Assembly (NCBI GenBank): GCA_964509425.1
Contig: CAZDWZ010000005.1
Location: forward strand, 62,001 to 126,000
Direction of reading: 5' to 3'
DNA: 64,000 nucleotides
Source of the DNA: CAZDWZ01 sp964509425
Lineage (GTDB): Bacteria > Bdellovibrionota_C > UBA2361 > SZUA-149 > CAZDWZ01
Positions 52,380 through 60,856 of the stretch are shown piece after piece (position 1 is the first letter of the stretch; each line of letters begins with the position of its first letter). The notes under the pieces are model-generated. The model was not told the DNA's origin and made no database searches. It saw only the letters and a program-made list of their open reading frames with translations. A program made the translations under genes and the position numbers.

Positions 52380-52930
52380 ATGAGCGGGTGGAATTTCTGG
52401 CGCCCGTTCCTGCCGTGCGGAGGGAGAGGAATTCAAGCGGATTCGGTCCAATCACTCATCGCCGGAGATGGGGGCGAGAATGCAGGCGAGATACAGTTTG
52501 TCCGTGTGTTCCTTTCCGGGCTTTGGAGCTCCCGGGATAAGAACCCCCTTTTCGAAGCCAGAACGCTGTTAAGAGCGTTCGAGCAACGAGGACGTGACTC
52601 TGTGCACGGAGACGCTGGTACCTTGGTAAGGCCCAGTCGGCTCCCCCGGACGAACGTTGATGCGCTGAAGGCGCAAGATGTGACGTTCGTTGATTCCGAG
52701 CAACCTCCACCTCAAAGGAGCAAACGAGGTGGGGGTACGATGCACAGAGTCACGTTCGTGATGAAAGAACGTTTAGAGCTTTGCTTCCCAAGGCAAAACT
52801 CCAACAGCTTCTCTCATCCGGGCGAAAGAGCTCGATGTGCGCGTGTGCGCTGCTCTTTCTCCTGGATGAGAGATTTCATCTTTGGCAACCTTAAAAAACC
52901 TCAATATGGACAAACTGTATTCGTCGGATG
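52380..52930. ncRNA. Large hairpin-rich region, candidate structured RNA or element
   Basis: Strong pairings follow one another: GAACGCT/AGCGTTC (52562/52575); a perfect 15-bp closing stem 52593-52607 with 52741-52755, enclosing ACGAACGT/ACGTTCGT (52650/52683, with a further TGCGC/GCGCA inside) and an 11-bp stem 52703-52713 with 52726-52736; then a stacked hairpin 52810-52873. An open plus-strand frame crosses it but does not look like a protein. Its 5' end resembles the 125-bp repeat at 54977. No match to RNase P, tmRNA, 6S or SRP RNA was found by eye. Confidence 0.5.
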
Positions 52931-53302
52931 CTAAACTTGCCGCATCTGAAAAATAGAGTTTGCTCTTCGAATCAGTTTCTTGAAAAAGATCGAAGCGAAA
53001 CTTCGGTGATACAGACTCTTCGAAACGAGCGAATGCCTATGCAGTGAATCAGCTTTCAGCATCAGCGACCGCAAACCTTCGAGACGCCGTAACCAGCGCG
53101 AGCCCCGAGGTCCGCGAGATCCGAGATCAGATCCGAGATCGCAGTATCCAGCGCGACTCAGGGGGTCGTTCGGAGGTGATACGCTATTAACGCTGGGAGC
53201 GTGCGATTGGAACGCTTGCGACGCGAGCGACAAAAATCCTGGTAGTTTGTAATCAGGTTTATGGAAGCTGTCAATTTGCAGCGGGATTCGCGAGGAGTTT
53301 GT
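52931..53302. other. Gene-free region upstream of the Ppx/GppA gene
   Basis: About 370 bp with no gene. GATCCGAGATC is repeated at 53118 and 53130. Presumably contains the promoter of the downstream gene. Confidence 0.35.
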
Positions 53303-54190
53303 ATGAATGAAGATAGACGGCTCGGCATCATCGACTTCGGAACCGTCGCGTTACGTCTTGATGTGTATCAAGTTGATAACAACAATCTTGCTGAGGTCAT
53401 TCACCGTTATCGCGCGCTTCCCCGGCTCGGCGAGGTTTTGAAAGATCCCGAAGAATTTAGAAATCGGGTGCTTCGCGAAATTGGGACGGTGCGGAAGGAG
53501 GCCGATCTTGCCGGCGCGAGAGAGCTTCTGGCCGTCGGAACCAGCGCCTTTCGAGATCTCCCGAACCGCGAGGCGCTCGTTCAAGAGCTTTATTCAACGT
53601 TCGGAATCACTCTTCAGATCCTTTCGGGCGAAGAAGAAGCAGCGCTTACGGCAGAAGGCATTCTCAGCCAAGAGCCTGACCTTCCGCGAGAAGTGGCGCT
53701 CATCGACATCGGAGGCGGAAGTACGGAGGTGAGCTTTTGCCGCGACCGAAAGACGGTGTCTTCGGTAAGCTTGAATATCGGCTGTCTCAGCATGAAAGAA
53801 GCGTTGCCGGGTGCGAACGTCAATGCGTTTCTTCTTCGGTATGCTGAACCATTAAAAAAGCTCAAAGAACAATTTTCACCCGAGCTGGTCGTCGGCTCGA
53901 GCGGCACCATTCGTTCGATTGAAAGGGTGCTGTCGCCGGTGGCAGGCTCGGAAAAGCCGGGGCGAGTTTACGAAGCTCAGGAGTTGAGAATTCTCCTTAC
54001 GCAATTACTTCCGTTGTCACCTCACGCTTTGCTTGAGGTTCCTGGTGTCGAAGCAAAACGCGCCGATATTCTGATACCCGGAATTTTTCTCTTCGAAACC
54101 GTTCTCTCCGCACTCGGTGTGACTCGATTTCGGGTAAGTCATTTTTCCCTCCGGCACGGTGTGCTCGCTCGTCGGCTGCGCGAACGCTAA
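53303..54190 (+). CDS. Ppx/GppA-family phosphatase
   Basis: 295 residues of the single-domain Ppx/GppA type. ASKHA motifs: GIIDFGTVALRLDVY (the first residues of the family are usually DIGSNS), GTSAFRD, SGEEEAALTAEG, LIDIGGGSTEVSF and VGSSGTIRSI. It hydrolyses inorganic polyphosphate or pppGpp. The phosphate-1 loop has GTVALR where GSNS/TxR is typical, so specificity or activity may differ. GAGGAG precedes the ATG. Confidence 0.88.
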   Translation: MNEDRRLGIIDFGTVALRLDVYQVDNNNLAEVIHRYRALPRLGEVLKDPEEFRNRVLREIGTVRKEADLAGARELLAVGTSAFRDLPNREALVQELYSTFGITLQILSGEEEAALTAEGILSQEPDLPREVALIDIGGGSTEVSFCRDRKTVSSVSLNIGCLSMKEALPGANVNAFLLRYAEPLKKLKEQFSPELVVGSSGTIRSIERVLSPVAGSEKPGRVYEAQELRILLTQLLPLSPHALLEVPGVEAKRADILIPGIFLFETVLSALGVTRFRVSHFSLRHGVLARRLRER

Positions 54191-54429
54191 CAAAGTCCTT
54201 TCAAAAAAAGAGAGCTCTCGCTTTTTTGTCCTTTTGAATCCGAATGTTTGCAATTGTATTGCAGCCGTATTCCATTTCCGAGAAATGCGTCACCGGGGAA
54301 TCTTTGATTTTTGCGAGAGTTTTGTTAGGAAGATTGGGTTCTTTCCAAATCTAATCCTAGCAATTCTCGTGTGCTCATGAGCGTCCTTTCGCTCTCTCGT
54401 GAGCATTCGAGCCCGAAAGAGTTTTCCAA

Positions 54430-54498
54430 GGTTGCTGCTTCTTTTTCCAGGTTTTCGGTGACGAGTCACCGAAAGCGGCGGGAACAGAACCAGCAACC
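54430..54498. promoter_or_regulatory. Nested hairpin upstream of GC-rich orphan 3
   Basis: GGTTGCTG (54430) pairs with CAGCAACC (54491-54498) and encloses the perfect 10-bp palindrome TTTCGGTGAC/GTCACCGAAA (54453-54474, 2-base loop). It ends 68 bp before the ATG of the orphan. Confidence 0.5.
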
Positions 54499-54565
54499 TG
54501 CGTTTTGTGCCGAGCCCGATTGAGGGCGAAGCGACGTGGGCTGCAATCCCGAGGGGGCCGCCACC

Positions 54566-54865
54566 ATGGCACTCAGCCGCAATCAGTTCGAGCCGAAGTA
54601 CTACGGCGTGTTTGAAGCCTTCGATGCCCTGAAGAACGCCGTGGCCGGCGTCCAGAGCAAGCCGACCGAGTGGGCGCAGTTGATCGGGTCGTGGGGGGTG
54701 TTCGCGCCGCGGTGCTTCCGCGGTACCAACCCGAATCGCGGTCAGATCGACCAGTTCGCCTCCCGCGTGCGCGCGCTCGTCGCGGTCACGAACGGTTCGG
54801 ACGAGTTCTCCAAGGCCGGGCGCGAACTCGCCAGCGCGCTGGAGGCGGCCGTCATCGTCCTGTAG
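54566..54865 (+). CDS. GC-rich orphan gene 3, unknown function
   Basis: 99 residues, soluble and mostly helical (FEAFDALKNAVAGV, QIDQFASRVRALVAV, AGRELASALEAAVIVL). Third codon positions are almost all G or C. GAGGGGG, 8 bases before the ATG, is a plausible ribosome-binding site. No family is recognised. Structured hairpins lie on both sides, as for the other two GC-rich orphans. Confidence 0.65.
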   Translation: MALSRNQFEPKYYGVFEAFDALKNAVAGVQSKPTEWAQLIGSWGVFAPRCFRGTNPNRGQIDQFASRVRALVAVTNGSDEFSKAGRELASALEAAVIVL

Positions 54866-54922
54866 TTTGTATTTGAAGGACACCGCATACCGCTACTTTC
54901 CATACCGTCACCTCCTCACTCG

Positions 54923-54950
54923 GCCCGTTTTGTACTGCGTTCAAACGGGC
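54923..54950. terminator. Hairpin after GC-rich orphan 3
   Basis: GCCCGTTT pairs with AAACGGGC across a 12-base loop, 57 bp after the stop codon. There is no clear T-run. Confidence 0.35.
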
Positions 54951-54970
54951 TCGGGTGCGGAGACGGAATG

Positions 54971-55314
54971 AAGTCCGCTTTTGGTCCAATCCTTCGTTGC
55001 GGGAGATGCCTCCGCTCCTCATTTACCGCGAGTAAACTCCGGTGCTCGGCATTCCCGCCGCCTCGGCTTGAACCAAAATCGGACTTCATCGGAGTGCTTC
55101 CGCTTTTGGTCCAATCCTTCGTTGCGGGAGATGTCGCCGCTCCTCATTTACCGCGAGTAAACTCCGGTGCTCGGCATTCCCGCCGCCTCGGCTTGAACCA
55201 AAATCGGACTTCATCGGAGTGCTTCCGCTTTTGGTCCAATCCTTCGTTGCGGGAGATGCCTCCGCTCCTCATTTACCGCGAGTAAACTCCGGCACTCGGA
55301 TCAGAACTCCGACT
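54971..55314. repeat. Tandem 125-bp foldback repeats
   Basis: Copies begin at 54977, 55102 and 55227 (period exactly 125). Each unit is itself an inverted repeat: GAAGTCCGCTTTTGGTCCAA at one end against TTGAACCAAAATCGGACTTC at the other, with GCGGGAGATGCC/GGCATTCCCGC inside. The third copy is cut by the scaffold gap and its tail reappears at 55417-55470, so true copy number is unknown. Confidence 0.9.
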
Positions 55315-55316
55315 GA

Positions 55317-55416
55317 NNNNNNNNNNNNNNNNNNNNNNNNNNNNNNNNNNNNNNNNNNNNNNNNNNNNNNNNNNNNNNNNNNNNNNNNNNNNNNNNNNNN
55401 NNNNNNNNNNNNNNNN
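55317..55416. other. Assembly gap of 100 N
   Basis: One hundred undetermined bases inside the tandem repeat. The round number marks a scaffold join of unknown true length. The same 54 bases (CCGCTCCTC...CCGACTGA) flank it on both sides. Confidence 0.98.
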
Positions 55417-55455
55417 CCGCTCCTCATTTACCGCGAGTAAACTCCGGCACTCGGA

Positions 55456-56385
55456 TCAGAACTCCGACTGAGGCCCTTGTTGTTCTTGCGCGGTTCCGGG
55501 TTCCGGTGAGCCCGTTCCAGCGAGCTCGGCGGCGGTAACTCCGAGTCGGGCCTCGAGGTCCGTTCGTCGTTGGCGCATCTGCATGACTTGAGCCGCGAGC
55601 GCTCGAACATCGACCCCTTCGGCTTGTCTCGCCAGCTCGAGCTTTCGAAAATAGCTGGCGGACGCACTCTGCTTCTTCGTCGATCTCGTCCGTTCCGTAC
55701 CGGCCGTGGCGAGCGTCACCTCTTGGAGCTGTTTCGAAAGCTCAAATCGCACCAACTGAATATTCTCTGACTCGGGCGCCGCACGACCGGCCCGGACGAT
55801 GGCGCGAAGCCGGAGAAGCTCTGCTTCCGCAGCCGCATCGGAGCCCTTCAATTGATCAAGTGCGGCTTGAAGTCCGAGTATATCTTCCACCTCGGCCGTG
55901 CTCGATGCTCGTTCCTTTGATTGTTCAAGCTCGCGTTCGAGTGTGTCGTTTCTCGCCTGCTGTTTGGGAATTTCTTTCTTGGCATCCGCGAACTTTCGCT
56001 CAAGCTCGTCGACCCGAAGTGTGTTCTCCTGGATTTGTGTGCCGGTCCATACTCGAACCGGAGTCGCCGAAAAATCCCCATCGACACTCACGAGGAAAAA
56101 AGAGACGCGGAGATCCGGCGGCTCTTTGAGATCGAGCGGAACCGTAGCGGCGACTCGGTAGAGATGAGCCCCTCCCGGATCGCTGGGCACCGGAGCCAGC
56201 TCCGCATCATACTGCCGAAGCCGCGAGCCGTCGTAGACAAGTGCAGAGACCGTCACCGGCTCGAACGTCGTGCTGATCACTTGATCAAGAATACCAAAAT
56301 TCTGAGCTGAAACAGGACACGGAACTATTTGAAACAATAGAATGGCGGACCAGAGGGCGAGTTGTTTACGTAGACGAAACATCAT
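55456..56385 (-). CDS. Secreted coiled-coil protein of the sctL-sctN module
   Basis: 309 residues with a Sec signal peptide (cleavage near VSAQ, residue 28). A beta-rich domain (about 30-125) is followed by a long coiled coil (about 130-290) rich in Glu, Arg, Leu and Ala. Likely periplasmic. It overlaps the upstream gene by ATGA. The 3' end lies in the repeat tail next to the scaffold gap, so its last codons may be altered. Family not recognised. Confidence 0.72.
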   Translation of the reverse strand: MMFRLRKQLALWSAILLFQIVPCPVSAQNFGILDQVISTTFEPVTVSALVYDGSRLRQYDAELAPVPSDPGGAHLYRVAATVPLDLKEPPDLRVSFFLVSVDGDFSATPVRVWTGTQIQENTLRVDELERKFADAKKEIPKQQARNDTLERELEQSKERASSTAEVEDILGLQAALDQLKGSDAAAEAELLRLRAIVRAGRAAPESENIQLVRFELSKQLQEVTLATAGTERTRSTKKQSASASYFRKLELARQAEGVDVRALAAQVMQMRQRRTDLEARLGVTAAELAGTGSPEPGTAQEQQGPQSEF

Positions 56386-57359
56386 TCGGCACCCACTCGT
56401 TTCACCGTTCGCCGTTGATACTCGGTTTCCAGGATCTGCAACTGTGATTGTTCTTCCGCCATCGTGCGGCGAAGCTCAGCGATTTCCTCAGCCTTTTTCG
56501 CCGCCGAGTTCAGCTTTTGCAGATCAACTTTGTCGTTTGCCGCGAGCTGTTCTTCGAGCGATTCATCGCCGCCGGAATCGGAGGTCGAAAGCGAATCGAA
56601 CCATCGCTGCTCACGCTTTAAAATGCGGCGCGCCACCTCCACTGCTTGACCGTCTCTCCGCACGCGGTGCAGGACGCTGAGATCGTCCAGAGCGTCGCGA
56701 AGATTTTGAGCGAGCTGGCGCTTTTGTTCGGTGACTCTGCTGATCTCGGAGGTGAGGACGTCGCGCCTCGACTGGGAGCGTTCCTTGAGCAGTTTTTCGT
56801 TGCTCAACAGTTGGTCCAAATTTTGGAGGTGATCTTTCTTTTGATTAAATCCGGATTTCAGTTCTTCGAGCTGTCCCAGTACGGAAGCGGATTTCGCTTT
56901 CACGGCCAGCCACTTCGGGAGCTGCGCGGCCGTGTCAATCGCCGGCGTCGACTCCCTCAGCTTCTTCAGATCAATCGGGAATAAGGACCATGTGCCGGTC
57001 GGCTCAAGCGTGCCTGAATATCCCTCTCCGTTTTTCTCTCCGGTGAGGCTAAACGCGTCTACCTTTAACCGAAAAATTGGCGGTTCGTAGGCGTCTTTCA
57101 CTCGTTGTGATGGAACGAGCGGATGAAGCTCGGGGATTGCGCCTTCCACAATTGGGACGACGAGCAGTGAGTTCGATTTCCCGATGACCTCTGCGTAGAC
57201 CGGCACCTTAGTATCGGGTTTCCCGTCAAAACCCGCCATTTCACCGAAGTAGGCTCCAGGCGCGATGAGTGGAAACGACGGAGGGGCGGGGAGAAGGTAA
57301 TACAACCCGAGCCCTCCAATGAGAACCATCAATGTCAAACTAAGAATTAGGCGCTTCAC
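56382..57359 (-). CDS. Membrane-anchored coiled-coil protein downstream of sctN
   Basis: 325 residues. An N-terminal helix (LILSLTLMVLIGGLGLYYLLP) anchors a domain with YFGEMAGFDGKPDTKVPVYAEVIG, and a long coiled coil follows (about 155-315). It sits where sctO/fliJ would follow sctN but has a membrane anchor that SctO lacks, so it is not assigned to that family. ATGA overlaps on both sides. Confidence 0.7.
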   Translation of the reverse strand: MKRLILSLTLMVLIGGLGLYYLLPAPPSFPLIAPGAYFGEMAGFDGKPDTKVPVYAEVIGKSNSLLVVPIVEGAIPELHPLVPSQRVKDAYEPPIFRLKVDAFSLTGEKNGEGYSGTLEPTGTWSLFPIDLKKLRESTPAIDTAAQLPKWLAVKAKSASVLGQLEELKSGFNQKKDHLQNLDQLLSNEKLLKERSQSRRDVLTSEISRVTEQKRQLAQNLRDALDDLSVLHRVRRDGQAVEVARRILKREQRWFDSLSTSDSGGDESLEEQLAANDKVDLQKLNSAAKKAEEIAELRRTMAEEQSQLQILETEYQRRTVKRVGAE

Positions 57360-58726
57360 AAGTCTGCGATCTTTCCCGCTTTAGCCAACGTCTCCTCGAG
57401 CGCGCATGGCTCATGAGAACGTTGGATAAGAAAATCCAGCAGAGCGGGACGTTTGGCAAGTGCCTCATCGATGGTCGCGTCGCTTCCCTTCTTATAGGCA
57501 CCGAGCGTAATGAGATCCCGGTTCTCTTCGTAGACTGCCCAGAGCTTCCGGAGCTTCTCTCCGATATCCCGGTGTCGTTCGGAGACTATACTCTCCATCA
57601 CCCGGGAATTACTCCGGAGAATATCCACCGCGGGATAATGCTGCGCGTGGCTGAGCCGGGAGCTGAGATAGAGGTGTCCGTCGAGAATCGCGCGGATCTC
57701 CTCGCCCAGAGGGTCCTCGATCTGCTCGGACGAAAGAAGGACGGTATACAGCGCGGTGATACTACCCCGGTCTGAATTCCCCGCTCGTTCTAAAAGCTCC
57801 GGCAATGCCGCAAAAACGGAAGGAGGATACCCTTGGCGGGCAGGGGGCTCACCGACGGAGAGAGCGATTTCACGGAGCGCTCGCGCGAATCTGGTCACGG
57901 AATCCATGAGCAGCATGACGCGGAGTCCCTGATCTCGGAAATACTCTGCGATGGCCGTGGCGGAGTATGCTGCCATGATCCTTCGGAGAGGCGACTGATC
58001 GCTGGTCGAGACAACCACTATCGAGCGCCGAAGGCCTTCTTCTCCGAGGTTGTCCTCGATAAAGTCTCTCACTTCCCGGCCTCGTTCACCGACGAGAGCG
58101 ACGACGTTTACATCGGCGGTGGAGTTTCTCGCCACCATCCCGAGGAGGCTTGATTTTCCGACGCCTGCCGCCGAGAACACGCCGAGCCTCTGGCCTTCTC
58201 CAATGGAGAGAAGTGAATCAACGACGCGGATGCCTACCGGGAGAATTCGCGAGACGCGCTTTCGCCTCAGTGCATCCGGCGCAGGACTCTTAACAGGATA
58301 ATTTCTGAGGCAGTTGAGCGGGCCTTTGAAATCTATTGGCTTTCCAAGTGAGTCGACGACACGCCCAAGGAGCTCGGGTCCGACCGGAACTCTCAGCGTC
58401 TGTCCATGATTCAGCACGGGAGTTTTCGGCCCGATCTCGTCGAGCGGATCAAAAGCGGTCAGAAACACTTCTTCATCGTCGAATCCCACAACCTGTGCTC
58501 GAGGTTTTGGATGCACCTCGAAATCTCCGTCACCCGGATGGATCGTGCGAGTGGTTTCAATGGTGCAGAGGTCGCCGATTTTCGCTTGGGGCAACTTCGC
58601 CCGAATCACCATTCCGGTGATTCGCCGCACGGAACCTCTGAGAACAAGGGGAAACGATGAGTCTCTCGCGAGCCGGGTAAAATACCGGGAAAGGTCGACG
58701 CGCGGAACGAGACGTTCGTCAGCCAT
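57356..58726 (-). CDS. sctN: SctN/FliI-family type III export ATPase
   Basis: 456 residues. Walker A is SAAGVGKSS near 185-193, Walker B is in VMLLMDSVTRFARA, and the PPARQGYPPSVFAALPELLERAGN segment is diagnostic of SctN/FliI over F1-beta. It powers unfolding and export of substrates at the inner membrane. Only its stator gene (sctL-like) is adjacent; no export-gate, needle, ring or flagellar gene is in the window. It overlaps the next gene by ATGA. Confidence 0.93.
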   Translation of the reverse strand: MADERLVPRVDLSRYFTRLARDSSFPLVLRGSVRRITGMVIRAKLPQAKIGDLCTIETTRTIHPGDGDFEVHPKPRAQVVGFDDEEVFLTAFDPLDEIGPKTPVLNHGQTLRVPVGPELLGRVVDSLGKPIDFKGPLNCLRNYPVKSPAPDALRRKRVSRILPVGIRVVDSLLSIGEGQRLGVFSAAGVGKSSLLGMVARNSTADVNVVALVGERGREVRDFIEDNLGEEGLRRSIVVVSTSDQSPLRRIMAAYSATAIAEYFRDQGLRVMLLMDSVTRFARALREIALSVGEPPARQGYPPSVFAALPELLERAGNSDRGSITALYTVLLSSEQIEDPLGEEIRAILDGHLYLSSRLSHAQHYPAVDILRSNSRVMESIVSERHRDIGEKLRKLWAVYEENRDLITLGAYKKGSDATIDEALAKRPALLDFLIQRSHEPCALEETLAKAGKIADL

Positions 58727-58730
58727 GCCG

Positions 58731-59300
58731 CTATACTCCGAGCTTCTCAGAGAGATTTTGGAGAATGGCTTCGATCGAGGCGTCGACCTCCCCGAAGTCC
58801 GTTCTTACGATGCATCCGCCCTTTGAGAGCGAGGGATCGGCTTCAATTCGGACATCGGCGCCGCGCGCCGTGCGATGCAGGAGTTCGCGCTCCCGCTCGA
58901 GCCGTTCGACATCTTCCGGATGCACGAGCAGAATGACCCAAGTTCCTGAGATTGAATGATGAAGAGCTTGCCTCGCGAGCTCGACCACTCGTGACTGGTC
59001 GAGAGACAACTGTTCCCCAAGAATTGTTCGGCAGATTTGAATAGCGAGGCGGGCGGATTCCCGCGCAATTTCCTCTTGGAGCGCGCCGAGATCATTCAAC
59101 AGACGAATTGCCGTTGTATTCGCCTCCTCCTTTCCCTCGATGAGGCCTTGCTGAAATCCGTCACGCCGGGCTTGTTCCGTCACCTCGGCCGCAGCGCGAA
59201 GGATCCCTTCTTTCTTTTGCTCGGCGGCCGCGATGATACTCTGAGCTTCCGAGAGTGCGGACGAAAGGCCGCCTGGCAGAGGATTTCGCGGGGAGTTCAT
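58731..59300 (-). CDS. sctL: SctL/FliH-family ATPase stator protein
   Basis: 189 residues. The N-terminal half is a coiled coil (SEAQSIIAAAEQKKEGILRAAAEV) with the GFQQGLIEGKEEA segment common in FliH/SctL. The C-terminal half matches the V-ATPase-E-like domain (LVHPEDVERLERER, VRIEADPSLSKGGCIVRTDFGEVDASIEAIL). It should bind and regulate SctN. It ends 4 bp before the sctN start. Confidence 0.88.
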   Translation of the reverse strand: MNSPRNPLPGGLSSALSEAQSIIAAAEQKKEGILRAAAEVTEQARRDGFQQGLIEGKEEANTTAIRLLNDLGALQEEIARESARLAIQICRTILGEQLSLDQSRVVELARQALHHSISGTWVILLVHPEDVERLERERELLHRTARGADVRIEADPSLSKGGCIVRTDFGEVDASIEAILQNLSEKLGV

Positions 59301-59424
59301 ATCAGCCTTAATACTCTCAAGAAAAATCCGAAGCTTTACAAATTATAGCATAATACCAATCAGATGCTTGGCGCGGCTTCGCGATGCAGACCGTTCCGCG
59401 AAGTTTTTCCGGAGAGTATTGCGG

Positions 59425-60231
59425 TCATGCCGGGGTTCCGTCGCGATACCGCAATATTTTTGCGGGAGTTCCCGCCACGATGGCGTTTGCCGGGACGTCT
59501 TTCAGTACGAGCGAATGCGCTCCGATGATGGCGTTATCTCCAATGGTGACCCCGTCGAGCACGGTCGCGCGGGCACCAATCCAGCAATTCTTCCCGATGG
59601 TCACCCCCCCGCGGATATCCATGCTCTGCTCAATCATTGGAATATCACCACTGTCGACGGCATGATTTCCCGGTCCGATGTAGGCATAGGCCGCAACCAA
59701 GGTGCTCTCGCCGATCACGACCTTGCTCTGCGTGGCAATCCGGCATTGAGAGCTGATGTTGCAGCCGGATTTCAGGATGATTTGTCCGCCTTTCGCCACG
59801 AGAATCGAGAATCGTCCGATGAGCACATGGTCGCCGAGCTCGATGCCGAGCGGCTCCCGCCCGCCTTCCTCGCGGATATCGAGCACGGAGTGCTCATCCA
59901 AGATCACGCCTCGTCCGAAGACGATATCGGCCGGACGCCGCACGGTGACCCCTCGACCCAAAACAAGTCCCGAGCCACAGCCTTTCAAAAAGACGGGAAG
60001 GAGCGCCTTCCGCGCCGCAAATCCCAGCGCCGTCGGGAGGTTTGCAAAAAAGAGATTATAGAGCTCGAATCCGACGAAGCCCGCCCAACCGGCGTCTCCC
60101 GTCAAGAAGCTCCGGTACTTAGAGAGTCCGCCCCCGGAGAAATGTTTCTGCTGCCGGCTTAACGCCGGGGCTGAGCTGTCCGGTGTCTTATCGCCAGAGC
60201 TGCCATCCGAGCTGCGGTCGTGTGTCTCCAT
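59425..60231 (-). CDS. Left-handed beta-helix (hexapeptide-repeat) acyltransferase
   Basis: 268 residues. Hexapeptide repeats run from about residue 95 to 255 (IVFGRGVILDEHSVLDI, RGGVTIGKNCWIGARATVLDGVTIGDNAIIGAHSLVLKDVPANAIVAGTPAKIL), with the catalytic-type histidine in GPGNHAVDS. The N-terminal 90 residues are a polar leader and a YRSFLTGDAGWAGFVGFELYNL segment. Resembles O-acetyltransferases of cell-surface polysaccharides. No glycan cluster is adjacent. Confidence 0.85.
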   Translation of the reverse strand: METHDRSSDGSSGDKTPDSSAPALSRQQKHFSGGGLSKYRSFLTGDAGWAGFVGFELYNLFFANLPTALGFAARKALLPVFLKGCGSGLVLGRGVTVRRPADIVFGRGVILDEHSVLDIREEGGREPLGIELGDHVLIGRFSILVAKGGQIILKSGCNISSQCRIATQSKVVIGESTLVAAYAYIGPGNHAVDSGDIPMIEQSMDIRGGVTIGKNCWIGARATVLDGVTIGDNAIIGAHSLVLKDVPANAIVAGTPAKILRYRDGTPA

Positions 60232-60333
60232 GCGCAGTGGTTTCCTACCGAAGAACCGGGAAAAGAGTGCTTAGATTTGAGATATTACAGCGAGATCTTA
60301 CAGCGAGAGAGAATGACACATTTTCCGTGAAAA

Positions 60334-60690
60334 GTGCCATATCGTCAGAAAGAGCAAATTATTGGGTCTTGGGTTGTGGCAACTCCGGTAAGAACATCTA
60401 TCTTGTTGATGTGTTTGGCCTTTCTCCTCTCTGCCTGCGATGGCGGTGGTGAGCTTCGACGCCGTGACGAAGCCAGCCGGGGACGTTATCGGCTCACTCT
60501 TGCGGAGGAAATGAAAGACGAGCCGCGAGTTGTGAGAAAGCACGACAAGGCGTGGGCCGATGAAATGGTAAACCGCCGACGGGAGTCACGTCTCAAGGAA
60601 GCCCTTTCCAATCAATCGCGGAAATCCAAAATTCAAGCCGAGCGAGCGGTCACTCGCCGGAACTACGTGAAGCAGCGGGATACTCTGTAG
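60334..60690 (+). CDS. Small basic lipoprotein
   Basis: 118 residues. A hydrophobic stretch ends in a lipobox (FLLSAC near residue 35), followed by a highly charged mature part rich in Arg and Lys (RRRDEASRGRYR, NRRRESRLKEAL). The start is uncertain: 60334 gives a longish N-region, and a GTG at 60376 would give a shorter, more typical one. Unknown function. Confidence 0.6.
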   Translation: MPYRQKEQIIGSWVVATPVRTSILLMCLAFLLSACDGGGELRRRDEASRGRYRLTLAEEMKDEPRVVRKHDKAWADEMVNRRRESRLKEALSNQSRKSKIQAERAVTRRNYVKQRDTL

Positions 60691-60856
60691 CCGAACGGCA
60701 AACGGTCCATTTCTCTTCGCCCATCTCTCCAAAGGCTATTCGAACAGCGCATTCGCTTGATTGCTCGTTTAACTTATTCATTCTTCAACCGCTGGTCTCT
60801 TCGCGGGTGCGGTGTTAACCCTTCCTTCGGAATCGCCTCATTTCCTCGGAGGAACA

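Noticed and set aside
52439..52880. RNase P RNA, tmRNA, 6S or SRP RNA
   Set aside because: None of the conserved strings of these RNAs (for example GAGGAAAGTC or the tRNA-like end of tmRNA) was found on either strand.
52380..52934. Plus-strand ORF of 184 codons as a protein gene
   Set aside because: No ribosome-binding site or recognisable fold, and the sequence is dominated by perfect stems.
54557..54569. A perfect eukaryotic Kozak string (GCCGCCACCATGG) at the start of GC-rich orphan 3
   Set aside because: In GC-rich DNA this can arise by chance, a bacterial ribosome-binding site (GAGGGGG) is also present, and nothing else suggests engineered or eukaryotic DNA.
54971..55314. CRISPR array
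   Set aside because: Units are 125 bp, head to tail and nearly identical throughout, with no variable spacers and no cas genes.
57356..58726. F1 ATP synthase beta or Rho factor
   Set aside because: The PPARQGYPPSVFAALPELLERAG segment and the neighbouring SctL-like gene fit type III export ATPases.
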